A stretch of DNA of 33,005 bases from CAZJYI01 sp964550025. Lineage in GTDB: Bacteria; Verrucomicrobiota; Kiritimatiellia; UBA8416; CAYOBW01. The notes under the pieces are model-generated. The model did not search any database, was not told where the DNA came from, and saw only the letters and a program-made list of their open reading frames with translations. Made by a program: the position numbers and the translations under genes. Position 1 is the stretch's first letter. Each line of letters begins with the position of its first letter. This document shows, in pieces, positions 9,265 to 17,144 of this stretch. Location: the NCBI GenBank assembly GCA_964550025.1, contig CAZJYI010000129.1, forward strand, positions 1 to 33,005. The letters are read 5' to 3'.

Positions 9265-10326
9265 TCAGGTCGATACGTTGAACTGGGTCTTCAAGAATTC
9301 CACGGTCTCCTGTTGCCTGAGTTTGCAGACAACATTCGGGTTGGCGAATAGCCCCTTGAAGTATTGAGCTTCGTTCCGGGCGAATGTCTTCTTCCAGTCC
9401 ACCCCCACTGCCCATTCACTGAGATCAGGATCATCTCGATTCTCCGATGCATGCGGAGCCTGAAGATCGACGTCCAACAACGTCCGTCCATCATCATCGA
9501 CAGTGAAATCCCTCACCATCCTTGCTGGCTGTATCACTACCCCATACCCAACATACCCTTCGCCTTTGAAGTAGGCGAAGATCTCGTCTCCCTCTCTTAG
9601 CTTCTTCAGAGGACCTGAGTACTTCGGGCCTTGGCCAGCACCAATGAATCCGTACTTCACATTGTCGTTCCAAGATCGGTGTGGACTTTCACCCACATTT
9701 ACGAACCAGTATCCCGACCATGGAGCCCGTTTCCGGGTGTCGGACTGATCCTGCACATCTTCAGGATCGAGCAACCATGCACGGCCGAGAATCTTACCGT
9801 GGCCGTCATCGAAAACACTGAAGAAGATGGCATTGATGTTGGCTTGGTACTCTTCCGCCAGGTATTCGACAATTCGCTGTGAAGAGTCATCGAACTCGGA
9901 TGCAACGATGAGCATCCGATGGCTGACATTGACGCTCTCCGGAATGCCTTCATCGAAATGCTCAGAGAAGGCCGCGGAGAGATCCCTTTTCAGGTAGCCA
10001 GAAGCGATCGCATCGAGATCCTTGTAGGTGAGTCGGCGAACCCAGCTCGCATAGTCGAGAACCTGAGCGGTAACATCCCTTGGAGTCCGGTTGCGTTTCA
10101 GTTCGACAATAGTCACGTCGCCCTGAACATCCATTGCCAACAGGTCAATCCGACCACCGAAAGCCGTGGTCACCTGGCGGCCAATGATGAGGAGGTCCGT
10201 GCCAAGCAATGACGGATCCTCTGCGATCCAATTCTCCAGTTCCTGCTCATTGGTCAGGGCGGAAACCTGGATGTCCTTCAGTTTCGCACCGCTACCGATA
10301 CGCCAAAGTTTCATGTTCATCGCCAT
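9265..10326 (-). CDS. PD-(D/E)XK nuclease (DUF91/NucS-like) with C-terminal PUA/EVE-like domain
   Basis: A 353-residue cytoplasmic protein without a signal peptide. ATG 10326 is preferred because GGAG lies 12 nt upstream; two in-frame ATGs follow within 5 codons. Residues about 25-100 hold a PD-(D/E)XK nuclease core: early acid E29/E31, GGRIDLLAMD with D61, VTIVELKRN with E75 and K77, and a QxxxY motif (Q88, Y92) as in RecB/NucS-type nucleases. Residues 101-190 are a helical/beta linker. Residues about 205-270 read YWFVNVGESPHRSW, KYGFIGAGQGP, LREGDEIFAYFKGEGYVGYG, which fits the PUA/EVE superfamily whose members bind modified bases in DNA or RNA. Nuclease plus modified-base reader suggests a modification-dependent restriction-type function; this is inferred, not shown. 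It is next to a toxin-antitoxin pair and a gene remnant, as defence genes often are. The C-terminal ~80 residues are unassigned. Confidence 0.75.
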   Translation of the reverse strand: MAMNMKLWRIGSGAKLKDIQVSALTNEQELENWIAEDPSLLGTDLLIIGRQVTTAFGGRIDLLAMDVQGDVTIVELKRNRTPRDVTAQVLDYASWVRRLTYKDLDAIASGYLKRDLSAAFSEHFDEGIPESVNVSHRMLIVASEFDDSSQRIVEYLAEEYQANINAIFFSVFDDGHGKILGRAWLLDPEDVQDQSDTRKRAPWSGYWFVNVGESPHRSWNDNVKYGFIGAGQGPKYSGPLKKLREGDEIFAYFKGEGYVGYGVVIQPARMVRDFTVDDDGRTLLDVDLQAPHASENRDDPDLSEWAVGVDWKKTFARNEAQYFKGLFANPNVVCKLRQQETVEFLKTQFNVST

Positions 10327-10540
10327 AGCTTGCTCACACTCCAGTCCACCGTTCAGGTCAACACCGCGACACCCCCGTACGGACGGTTCAGATGGTCAAT
10401 GCCCCGCTGACCGCCCCCTGCGGCAATGCCATTTCCAGAAGCCAACCATATCTTCTTGTGCCTGATTCCTCAACCGTTGGCATTCTCCCCCAAAAGCGCG
10501 GACGGGCCGGGTGTCGTCTTGCTCTCAGTAGAGGTTCGCT
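10327..10540. other. Non-coding gap inside the nuclease/VapBC cassette
   Basis: Together with the esterase stub, this is the ungened space between the nuclease gene and vapC (371 bases in all). I tested all minus frames for a continuation of the sialate O-acetylesterase and found none; short open stretches exist but none looks conserved. No hairpin with a T-tract and no clear insertion-sequence end was seen. Confidence 0.5.
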
Positions 10541-10666
10541 TCATGCCCGAACCGGTTGTTCACGCTGCAGGATCATCCCGTTGGAGAAGATCCCCGGCAT
10601 CTTCACTTCAGCATTGGCAACAGCATAACTGAGCGCGACAGGAAAGACCGTGCATAGACGCAGCAT
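10541..10666 (-). pseudogene. N-terminal stub of a sialate O-acetylesterase
   Basis: Forty-one codons from ATG 10666 to TGA 10541. The peptide starts with a signal-like stretch (residues 1-19) and then reads AEVKMPGIFSNGMILQREQP. This is the highly recognisable mature N-terminus of bacterial sialate O-acetylesterases (usual form: LPxIFxDxMVLQRxxPVPVWG). The stop falls where VWGWA is expected, and no frame downstream restores the rest of a protein that is normally about 450-650 residues. It is therefore a decayed or cut gene, not a functional peptide. It begins 31 bp after the vapC stop on the same strand. Confidence 0.7.
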
Positions 10667-10697
10667 TCTCGGTGAAAGGGTTCACTCGCATTTCATC

Positions 10698-11105
10698 TCA
10701 CGCAAACGGATCGACCACGTCTACTCCGGCGTTGCGGAAGTCGCGCGTATTGCGGGTGGCGACAGTGAAGCCGTGAACAAGGGCGGTGGCGGCAATCAGA
10801 CTGTCTTTGACGGGCATGGCAAGCCCGTTGCGACGCAGACACGCCAGCAGGTCGGCCCAGCGTAGCCCCGTCTCCGTTTCCCAGGGAACACAGTGAATAC
10901 GCCTGACGCCCTCTTCAAACCAGCTTTCAAGGCGACGCCGACGAGCGCCGCGAGGCATCAGATGGATGCCGAAACGGATCTCGCCCAGGACGATGGGGTC
11001 CACCACCAGGTCCCGCTCGTGCTTCCGGAGCCAGGCCACAACGCCGGAGTCAGGCCGTGGCTTCGTTGGCTCACTGAGGACGTTAGCATCAACAAGGTAC
11101 GTCAC
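10698..11105 (-). CDS. vapC: VapC-family PIN-domain toxin ribonuclease
   Basis: A 135-residue PIN-domain protein. It has the acidic quartet expected of VapC RNases: D6 in YLVDANVLSE, E42 in VLGEIRFGI, D101 in MPVKDSLIAATAL, and D122 in ATRNTRDF. Length and order are typical of VapC, which cleaves RNA (often tRNA or rRNA) when released from its antitoxin. The ATG at 11105 overlaps the vapB stop by 4 bases (ATGA), the usual antitoxin-first, translationally coupled arrangement. No truncation or missing catalytic residue is seen. Confidence 0.92.
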   Translation of the reverse strand: MTYLVDANVLSEPTKPRPDSGVVAWLRKHERDLVVDPIVLGEIRFGIHLMPRGARRRRLESWFEEGVRRIHCVPWETETGLRWADLLACLRRNGLAMPVKDSLIAATALVHGFTVATRNTRDFRNAGVDVVDPFA

Positions 11106-11332
11106 AGCACATCCGTCGATTCTGATTCGATCGGGGCGAAGTAACCCTTAGCGGGGCAGGACAACAGCCACTCCACAAGACCCTTATTCGGTCGCGGCTC
11201 TACGCGTACCAGCCGGTACTCCCCGCGATCCACTCGCTCGACCACAAACTGCTGCCCGGGCTCAATCCGGTCCTGTTTCCGAATCGGGGCCGGCAGGACG
11301 ATCTGTCCCTTGCTTGAAACGGTTGTTGTCAT
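11102..11332 (-). CDS. vapB: VapB-like AbrB/MazE-fold antitoxin
   Basis: A 76-residue protein whose first ~45 residues are a swapped-hairpin AbrB/SpoVT DNA-binding fold (VSSKGQIVLPAPIRKQDRIE...). The acidic tail, residues 50-76, would wrap around the VapC active site. The ATG at 11332 has no Shine-Dalgarno sequence; the bases directly upstream are a palindrome overlapping a promoter. It probably binds that palindrome with VapC to repress its own transcription, as is usual in the family. It precedes vapC with a 4-base overlap. Confidence 0.9.
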   Translation of the reverse strand: MTTTVSSKGQIVLPAPIRKQDRIEPGQQFVVERVDRGEYRLVRVEPRPNKGLVEWLLSCPAKGYFAPIESESTDVL

Positions 11333-11336
11333 GAAG

Positions 11337-11353
11337 GTAAGATGACATCTTAC
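11337..11353. promoter_or_regulatory. 17-bp perfect palindrome, probable VapBC operator
   Basis: GTAAGATGACATCTTAC is an exact inverted repeat (8-bp arms around one central base) ending 4 bases before the vapB ATG. AbrB-type antitoxins bind such dyads over their own promoter, so autoregulation is the natural reading. Confidence 0.75.
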
Positions 11354-11367
11354 TTTCTTTCTGTCAA
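11339..11367 (-). promoter_or_regulatory. Candidate sigma-70-type promoter of vapBC, possibly giving a leaderless transcript
   Basis: On the minus strand a perfect TTGACA (11367-11362) is followed after 17 bases by CATCTT (11344-11339), a weak -10. Six bases then separate the -10 from the vapB ATG, so initiation at the usual distance would fall on or next to the start codon. The absence of a Shine-Dalgarno fits a leaderless mRNA. The palindrome covers the -10. Confidence 0.5.
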
Positions 11368-11440
11368 GTCCTACGGCACGAAGTCAAAAGACCGACGCAG
11401 CAATCTCGGTGACAGCGGTAACTCGCGTGTCACCATCCAG

Positions 11441-12811
11441 CTACTCCCAGAGCTCCGCGCCGTATTCCCAGCCTTTCCGAACCGGTTCCTTCAGGTACTG
11501 GTTCAACTCGGGGCGGTTGGTGATCCTCGTATTCTTGGAATCCCACTCGATCTTGCCGCCATGGTTTGCGGCGATCAGGCCGAGCAGCATAACCTCCGTG
11601 AGCGGCGCGGCATAGTCGAAGTTGGCGCCGCATTCCTTGTGGACGCCCTTGATGGTATCGACGAGCTCCTTGACCGGACCGCCTTCGATGCGTGGAATGA
11701 CTCTGGCGGGATAGCCGGAAGCCTTGAGTTCTCTCATCTTGTCCATGTTGGTCAGACGCAGACTGTGGTGGAGGCCCGCGGTATAGGCGTTGCTCTTCGT
11801 GCCGTAGTAGAAATTCCCGCCGTTGGCGACAACGCTCTCAGGCCAGCTCCAGTCTTCGGGCAGGCTCGGGCGGTACGCGTCACCGACCCCGTTATGCCAA
11901 TAGAACGTGCAGGGCGCCTTGTCCCTCCGTCGTTCGAAATCGAAGCGGATGCGACAGCCATCTACCGCCATGACGTCATCACCGCCCGCCACCCATTCTG
12001 CTTCGATGCGGACGGGGTCATACAGGTCCAGCAGCCACACCGGTGCATCGGCAATATGACAGAACCAGTCGCCGAACTGTCCCGTTCCATATCGGTTGAA
12101 TCCACGCCAGGTCATGGGATGGTAGAGCTTGTGATAGGGGGCAGGCCCGGTTGGTCCCTGCCAAAGGTCCCAGTGCAGTCCCTGCGGCACAGGGCTTTCC
12201 TTCAGGGGAAGTGATTTGGGCTTCTTGAAGAAGCGGTTCCCCCAGTCGGGTCCCTTCATGAAGCTGTGGACTTTCGTGATCTGACCGAAGACGCCGTGGT
12301 CGTACCACTCCTTGAGCTGACGGATGCCGTTGTAGGTATGCCCCTGGTTGCCCATGTTGGTATGGACCTTGTATCTGTCCTTTGCCCTTCTCAGCGTCCG
12401 CGCCTGCCAGACATTGTGGACCAGGGGCTTCTGGGTGAAGACGTGGATGCCTCGCTCCATGGCGGCCAAGGTTGCCACGAAGTGGGTGTGGTCCGGCGTA
12501 TTAACACAGACCATGTCGGTTTCCTTGCCCATCTTGTCGAGCATGACGCGAAAGTCTGTGAACGTCTTCGCCTTCTCGATGGCCGGGTAGCCCTCCGCAT
12601 ACTTGCCGAACATGCCCGGATCGACATCGCAGAGGGCAACGAGGTTCTCATCCTTCGCCCCCTCATAGGCCAGCCGGGCTATGTTCCCCGTCCCGATCAG
12701 GGCCACATTGACTTTGCTGTTTGCCGACGGCCCCGCCTTGCCAAGGCCAAACGCCGGAATGGTTGTCGATGCGGCAGCCGCCGCGGTTTTCAGGAATGAT
12801 CTGCGGTTCAT
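11441..12811 (-). CDS. Tat-exported Gfo/Idh/MocA-family oxidoreductase
   Basis: A 456-residue protein. ATG 12811 is chosen because it gives a twin-arginine signal (MNRRSFLKTAAAAAS); the longer frame from 12850 would overlap the previous gene and bury that signal. The NAD(P)-binding Rossmann domain has VALIGTGNIARLA (G40, G42, A45), the acidic CDVD after strand 2, and VFTQKPL with K128-P129, the position of the usual EKP motif. The C-terminal domain contains GQFGDWFCHIADAP, matching the catalytic G-D-x-x-x-H pattern of this exported subfamily. Family members oxidise or epimerise sugars or inositols, or hydrolyse glycosidic bonds by an NAD redox mechanism; the substrate is unknown. It follows the GH43/TIM fusion gene by 11 bp, so the two are almost certainly co-transcribed. 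Confidence 0.9.
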   Translation of the reverse strand: MNRRSFLKTAAAAASTTIPAFGLGKAGPSANSKVNVALIGTGNIARLAYEGAKDENLVALCDVDPGMFGKYAEGYPAIEKAKTFTDFRVMLDKMGKETDMVCVNTPDHTHFVATLAAMERGIHVFTQKPLVHNVWQARTLRRAKDRYKVHTNMGNQGHTYNGIRQLKEWYDHGVFGQITKVHSFMKGPDWGNRFFKKPKSLPLKESPVPQGLHWDLWQGPTGPAPYHKLYHPMTWRGFNRYGTGQFGDWFCHIADAPVWLLDLYDPVRIEAEWVAGGDDVMAVDGCRIRFDFERRRDKAPCTFYWHNGVGDAYRPSLPEDWSWPESVVANGGNFYYGTKSNAYTAGLHHSLRLTNMDKMRELKASGYPARVIPRIEGGPVKELVDTIKGVHKECGANFDYAAPLTEVMLLGLIAANHGGKIEWDSKNTRITNRPELNQYLKEPVRKGWEYGAELWE

Positions 12812-12822
12812 TCTCTCAGCAC

Positions 12823-14982
12823 CTATTTGTGTTTGTGCAGCTCTTTCCACGCGTCCATGGACTGCTTGAGATATTCAGAGGCAGGCCCACTAAGGCTGTA
12901 AGTCTGAAACGCAAACGGCCCCTGGTAGCCCAATTCGTCCAAACGCTTGAGGAAGCAGGCCATATCGAAGTTCCCCTGTCCCAAGGGCTGAATGAACTCC
13001 CGCCAGGCCGCCTTGCCTTTCTTAGTCTTCATCGATTCCGACGTCCGATCCGCCCCATTAATCTGAACCAGACCCAAATGCGGCGCCGCGGCAACCAGTG
13101 CTGCATCCAATTTGGAAACATCGTTCTGCCGGAGAAAATGGCAGAGGACGAAACTGAGTTTCAGATTGGGACGCTCCACCTGTTCAACGAGGCGCAGGCA
13201 CGATGCAATCGTGGCGGTGCTGGCTCCCACATGCTGATAGAGCACGACTTTGTTCAATCCATGTTCCTCAGCCGCATCGCACACCATGCGAATCGCGGCC
13301 ACGGCCCTCTCTTCATCCTTGGTACCGGGAACCACGACCCAGACGACCGTATCCCTGCCCTTGAGGAGGCGAAAGTGCTCAACCAGCTCTTCCGGAATCG
13401 ACGTGCCTTTCGTAGGAGCTCTCACATACGTGGCCATGATCTTCAGACCATGCTTGTCCATGGCTTCAGCCTGTTCTGGTGTGAAGAGAGCGGGCGTTGT
13501 GCAGACCCCCGCGTAACCGAGTTCTTTGAGAAGGACGGCCAGTTTCCCGGGGTCCTTTTCACTCTTGAACACATGGTCCATGGGAAAGAGCGGAGGCGGC
13601 CCAGCCCGCACACAGGCAACGCTAGCAGGTAGCTTCGCGTAGCCAAACAGAAGTTTGCCCTTCTTGTCTCGCCCCAGGAGCTTGGCGGTGAAGTTCTTCT
13701 CTGTGATGCCATTTCCGCTCCCGTCGAAGATGACAATCAGGTCCTTACCGGACTTCTCTATGCGCAAGACCTTGCAGCCCCTGCCAAAGTTTACCACTTC
13801 GTCCGCGCCGCACCGTAGTGAGTCCACGACAACGTCCTGCTGTGGGTCGAACCCCTCCTCCGCCAGGATCCGCAGTCGAATTTCCCTGGTCTCCGGAGTG
13901 ATGGCTTCCCGGTTGAGAATCTGCAGGCGACGCGGGACCGTCAACGACATGACCACGTTCTTCGAACTGTGGTTGTCGTTGGCGAGGTCTTCCCGTTTCA
14001 CGCAGTCAATCACCGCCCAGTTGATATGGGTGGCGCGGCCATATCGATCCTGCAGCACCTTGACGCGCTCATACTTGAACCATCCCTCCTGACGCCCGTC
14101 TTCGTATCTCATCAACTTCGAAGGGATGTAGGCGAGCCCCGGCTCAAACTTCCAGTTTATCCCGTCAGGCGACCGGATGTAGAATGCTGTGCGCCCATAC
14201 CAGTCGTTGTAGACGCAGTGGTATTGGACCTCGTCCTTCCAGATGACCGGATCTTCGAACTTTGCTCCGGGGACCTTGTGGTAGACGGAACCGGCAGTGA
14301 CCTGTTTGAAGTGCTCGTCGCCCTTTTCGCTGATGAAGATGGCTCCGTTCTTGCTCATCATCAGCACCGAGCCGTCCTCGCGCGGCACATAGGTGCGATT
14401 GCTCTTGTTCTGCGGTTTGTCGGGATCCAACCATTCGAAAGAGGCTTCGATCTCCCGCCACGGCCCGTCAAGCGTCTTTGCTTCAAAGGCACGCGTATTC
14501 ATGACGCCGATGACGTAGGAGCCGTCCTTGCGTCGGTAGATCTCGGGGTTGTGTCCTCTCCCGACTTCCCTGAGCACCTTAAACGGCCCGATGGGGTCGT
14601 CACTAACGGCATGCACTACGGTGGAACTCCACCACAGCATATGCCCCTGCTTTTCCTCGCTCTTGTAGATGCTCTCGGGCCAGCGGCAGACGAACATGTG
14701 GTACTTCCCATCATCCCCCTTGACGATGTTGCCACCCCAGTACGAGAACTCCTCGTCCTCGATGCCGTTGTGGACATTCCGCGGGATCACATTGTCGCCA
14801 CCCCACACATCGGAGCGGAAGCTCCCACCAGCCGGCAGCGGCTCAATCAGATCCATGAAGGAGCCGCCTTCGACTAGCCCTTCCGGAGGCGTGTACTGTG
14901 ACTCGCCGGATCGTCCGGAAGCGCTATGGCCATAGAGCAGCACGCAAAGCGCCGTGAGAAGGAATACTGGGTGTTTTTTCAT
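12823..14982 (-). CDS. Exported GH43-like propeller fused to a sugar-isomerase-like TIM barrel
   Basis: A 719-residue protein. ATG 14982 is selected by GGAGAG 8 nt upstream and a Sec signal right after it (MKKHPVFLLTALCVLLYG). Residues about 35-380 form a GH43-type propeller: YWGGNIVKGDDGKYHMFVC, GHNPEIYRRKDGSYVIGVMN, and KFEDPVIWKDEVQYHCVYND supply blade-edge acids expected in the active site. A beta-sandwich linker follows (about 385-460). Residues about 465-715 look like an AP-endonuclease-2/xylose-isomerase-like TIM barrel: LLKELGYAGVCTTPALFTPE, GLKIMATYVRAP, LYQHVG, HLGLVQINGAD, LDELGYQGPFAFQTY. TIM barrels of this type usually isomerise or epimerise sugars; several metal ligands are not obvious, so activity is uncertain. 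The coupling of a hydrolase-like and an isomerase-like domain in one exported chain is unusual. It lies between the histidine kinase and the oxidoreductase on the same strand. Confidence 0.8.
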   Translation of the reverse strand: MKKHPVFLLTALCVLLYGHSASGRSGESQYTPPEGLVEGGSFMDLIEPLPAGGSFRSDVWGGDNVIPRNVHNGIEDEEFSYWGGNIVKGDDGKYHMFVCRWPESIYKSEEKQGHMLWWSSTVVHAVSDDPIGPFKVLREVGRGHNPEIYRRKDGSYVIGVMNTRAFEAKTLDGPWREIEASFEWLDPDKPQNKSNRTYVPREDGSVLMMSKNGAIFISEKGDEHFKQVTAGSVYHKVPGAKFEDPVIWKDEVQYHCVYNDWYGRTAFYIRSPDGINWKFEPGLAYIPSKLMRYEDGRQEGWFKYERVKVLQDRYGRATHINWAVIDCVKREDLANDNHSSKNVVMSLTVPRRLQILNREAITPETREIRLRILAEEGFDPQQDVVVDSLRCGADEVVNFGRGCKVLRIEKSGKDLIVIFDGSGNGITEKNFTAKLLGRDKKGKLLFGYAKLPASVACVRAGPPPLFPMDHVFKSEKDPGKLAVLLKELGYAGVCTTPALFTPEQAEAMDKHGLKIMATYVRAPTKGTSIPEELVEHFRLLKGRDTVVWVVVPGTKDEERAVAAIRMVCDAAEEHGLNKVVLYQHVGASTATIASCLRLVEQVERPNLKLSFVLCHFLRQNDVSKLDAALVAAAPHLGLVQINGADRTSESMKTKKGKAAWREFIQPLGQGNFDMACFLKRLDELGYQGPFAFQTYSLSGPASEYLKQSMDAWKELHKHK

Positions 14983-15092
14983 TGTCAGTCTCTCCGAGTG
15001 TTGCCGACAAGGTTCACAGTCCACTCCGCGAACTTGATGGAACAGGGTAGCCGGCGTCGTCTTCCACAATCCATATGGAGATCGGGACCATA

Positions 15093-17144
15093 TCAGTTCG
15101 ACGTCCTGTACTGGTGATCCGTCCTCTTTGACAATGCGCTCAGCGGAATCGTCAACTCTATCGTGGATCCTTCGCCGGGGCATGAGTGCAGATCCATCCG
15201 GCCACCCAGTTCCTGGGCGCGTTCCTTCATGCTGTCAATGCCCCAGCCATCGCGTGCGGCAGCGGGATCAAACCCGATCCCGTTGTCGTGAACTCGCAGC
15301 TTCAGCCCCTCATCTGCCACTGACGCTCCGATTTCAACTCTCGTGGCCTGTGAGTGCCGGGCACAATTATGGATCGCTTCCTTGAAGAACATAACCAGAT
15401 GGCGCTTGAAGGTCAACGGTACTGCCCGGTCGGGACAGTCCGGGGAAACTGTCACCGACAGATCCATGCCGCTCAACACGCGTGAGGCCCGCTCCATCAG
15501 CTTCTCCATCAGAGCGGGGAGCCGAATAACGGACTGGTCGGTCACCCATATCACGTCGAGCAGCGAAGCTGAGGCCTCGCGCGCCAGCAGCCCCAGGTCG
15601 GCCAGATCCTCCTTCAGGCGATCGTCCCCCACGTCCTCAATCAGGCGATCGGCGCTTAGGGAGATACTCCCGAGGTTGCTTCCCACCTCGTCGTGCAGAT
15701 CACGAGCAATACGGTTTCTCAGCCCGTCTAATCCCCGGCGCCTCTGAACGACGGTGATCAACGCCACTCCGATGCCCGCCGCCGCAAGCAAGAACGCCAC
15801 TGTCCCTACTGCGACGCTCCAGAAGCGCTCCCAACGAGCATCCAAGTCCTGCCGCATCAACTTCAGTTCATCGAGCTCCGCATCCAAGAGGCTTCGCTGT
15901 TCGACCTCTTTCAACCAGTCGGCCAGGAACATGATGGGGCGACCGGCCGCCATGCCATCGTGTATGAGCGCCGCTTCGTCCACCGAACCAGGCGGGAAGC
16001 CTTCAAGGCGGACGCTCTTCACGGGACAGGATTCGCCCCTCCTGTACACGTGAATCTCTCCGAGGCCGAAAGTCGGTCTCCCGGCGTACACCGGAAGGTC
16101 TCGACAGACAAGGCGCAGCCACCGTCCCACCCGCCTGAAGCCCGCTATGCGAACCAGGTTGTTACCGGGATCACCCAAATGGAAGGCACGACGGTCGTGG
16201 TATGGTCTCTTCCTGCTTCCGTCCTCCCTCTCCTCCACGACCTCCAACCGAATGCTCCGTGGAAAACCATACCCCGGGGTCAGCGTCCCCTCAGGTGGCG
16301 AGGCCGGGAACAGAGCCACCCACCCTTGATTCAGGTTCTGGCCCAGGTCCAGCTCGACAACGCATTCCGGTTCCGACTGTGCGTCGAAGACGACAGCGAA
16401 GTCGGGTAACCTTGAGTCGGCCGCCTCCGAGGCAGCAGCACCAACCGGCAGCCCCAGTCCGGTCTTGTGGTCGATCAAGAAGGCCTTGCTCCAGTAGGGC
16501 AACGCCTCATACTCGCCATTGACCCGCACTTCCACGGCGCGCTCCACATCGTTGGCCAGCGCGCCGTAGAGCTCGTCCAGAGCGAAGAGCTCGTTTCCGA
16601 CCTCTTCGGCACCGCGAAAGACCTCGATCCGGATGACATGTGAACGCGGTGGCGGTACGAACAACCTGAGAGGAAGTCTGCCCGGGTCAGGGCAGTCCTC
16701 ATCCATCCATTCCCGTACGACCCTCGTGCTGCCATCGGGAAAAACGCTGAGCACCCGAAACCGCTCGGGAAAGCCATAGCTGCGAAGCCGTTCGAATCGA
16801 CGGTCGACCGCCGGCACGAGTGTGATCTTCTGTACTTGGGCGTAGTCGCGGAACTCGACGTCAACCGTCCAGCGCGGTTCTGCAGGCAACTCTTCCAGCG
16901 CCGGCTTGTAGCCCCCGTGGTAACCATAGGCGTCAAACTGCAGCGTCTCCTGGAGTTCCGGCAACTCGGCCAGTTCGCTCTCCAAACGCTTCATGTCGGC
17001 CTCGATCTCCCTCAGGGCCTTCGGGATGCCGAACAGAGGAACGGCCGCACGGTCGCTCGCATCGCTATTGGCCATCACCACTCCTGCCCACGACAAGGTC
17101 AGGGCGGAGATCATCAGAACTCCTGGAAATCGAATACCCCGCAT
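15093..17144 (-). CDS. Membrane histidine kinase, HisKA_3 (DesK/NarX) type, with discoidin-like sensor
   Basis: A 683-residue protein from ATG 17144, which gives a signal peptide (to about residue 25) and has AGGTGA 11 nt upstream. A short coiled stretch follows (IEADMKRLESELAELPEL). Residues about 85-215 and 265-400 look like two F5/8-type-C (discoidin) beta-sandwich modules, each with a FPxxxRxxVxxxxDGS core. After a helical linker there is one transmembrane segment (about 445-470, VAFLLAAAGIGVALITVV). The kinase core has the H-box ARDLHDEVGSNLG with H484, and a HATPase: FFKEAIHNCARHSQA (N box), VHDNGIGFD (G1) and GEGSTIELTIPL. This class phosphorylates NarL/FixJ-type regulators, but none lies in the window. 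A glycan ligand is inferred from the discoidin fold and neighbours. Its upstream flank is the interior of a cut metallophosphoesterase gene, so its natural promoter may be missing. Confidence 0.88.
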   Translation of the reverse strand: MRGIRFPGVLMISALTLSWAGVVMANSDASDRAAVPLFGIPKALREIEADMKRLESELAELPELQETLQFDAYGYHGGYKPALEELPAEPRWTVDVEFRDYAQVQKITLVPAVDRRFERLRSYGFPERFRVLSVFPDGSTRVVREWMDEDCPDPGRLPLRLFVPPPRSHVIRIEVFRGAEEVGNELFALDELYGALANDVERAVEVRVNGEYEALPYWSKAFLIDHKTGLGLPVGAAASEAADSRLPDFAVVFDAQSEPECVVELDLGQNLNQGWVALFPASPPEGTLTPGYGFPRSIRLEVVEEREDGSRKRPYHDRRAFHLGDPGNNLVRIAGFRRVGRWLRLVCRDLPVYAGRPTFGLGEIHVYRRGESCPVKSVRLEGFPPGSVDEAALIHDGMAAGRPIMFLADWLKEVEQRSLLDAELDELKLMRQDLDARWERFWSVAVGTVAFLLAAAGIGVALITVVQRRRGLDGLRNRIARDLHDEVGSNLGSISLSADRLIEDVGDDRLKEDLADLGLLAREASASLLDVIWVTDQSVIRLPALMEKLMERASRVLSGMDLSVTVSPDCPDRAVPLTFKRHLVMFFKEAIHNCARHSQATRVEIGASVADEGLKLRVHDNGIGFDPAAARDGWGIDSMKERAQELGGRMDLHSCPGEGSTIELTIPLSALSKRTDHQYRTSN

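Noticed and set aside
14983..15183. 67-codon N-terminal extension of the GH43/TIM protein
   Set aside because: It precedes a clear signal peptide with its own Shine-Dalgarno and overlaps the kinase gene's 3' end.
16993..17142. Upstream extension of the metallophosphoesterase frame
   Set aside because: These 50 codons are antisense to the kinase signal peptide and helix and do not supply the missing metal motifs.
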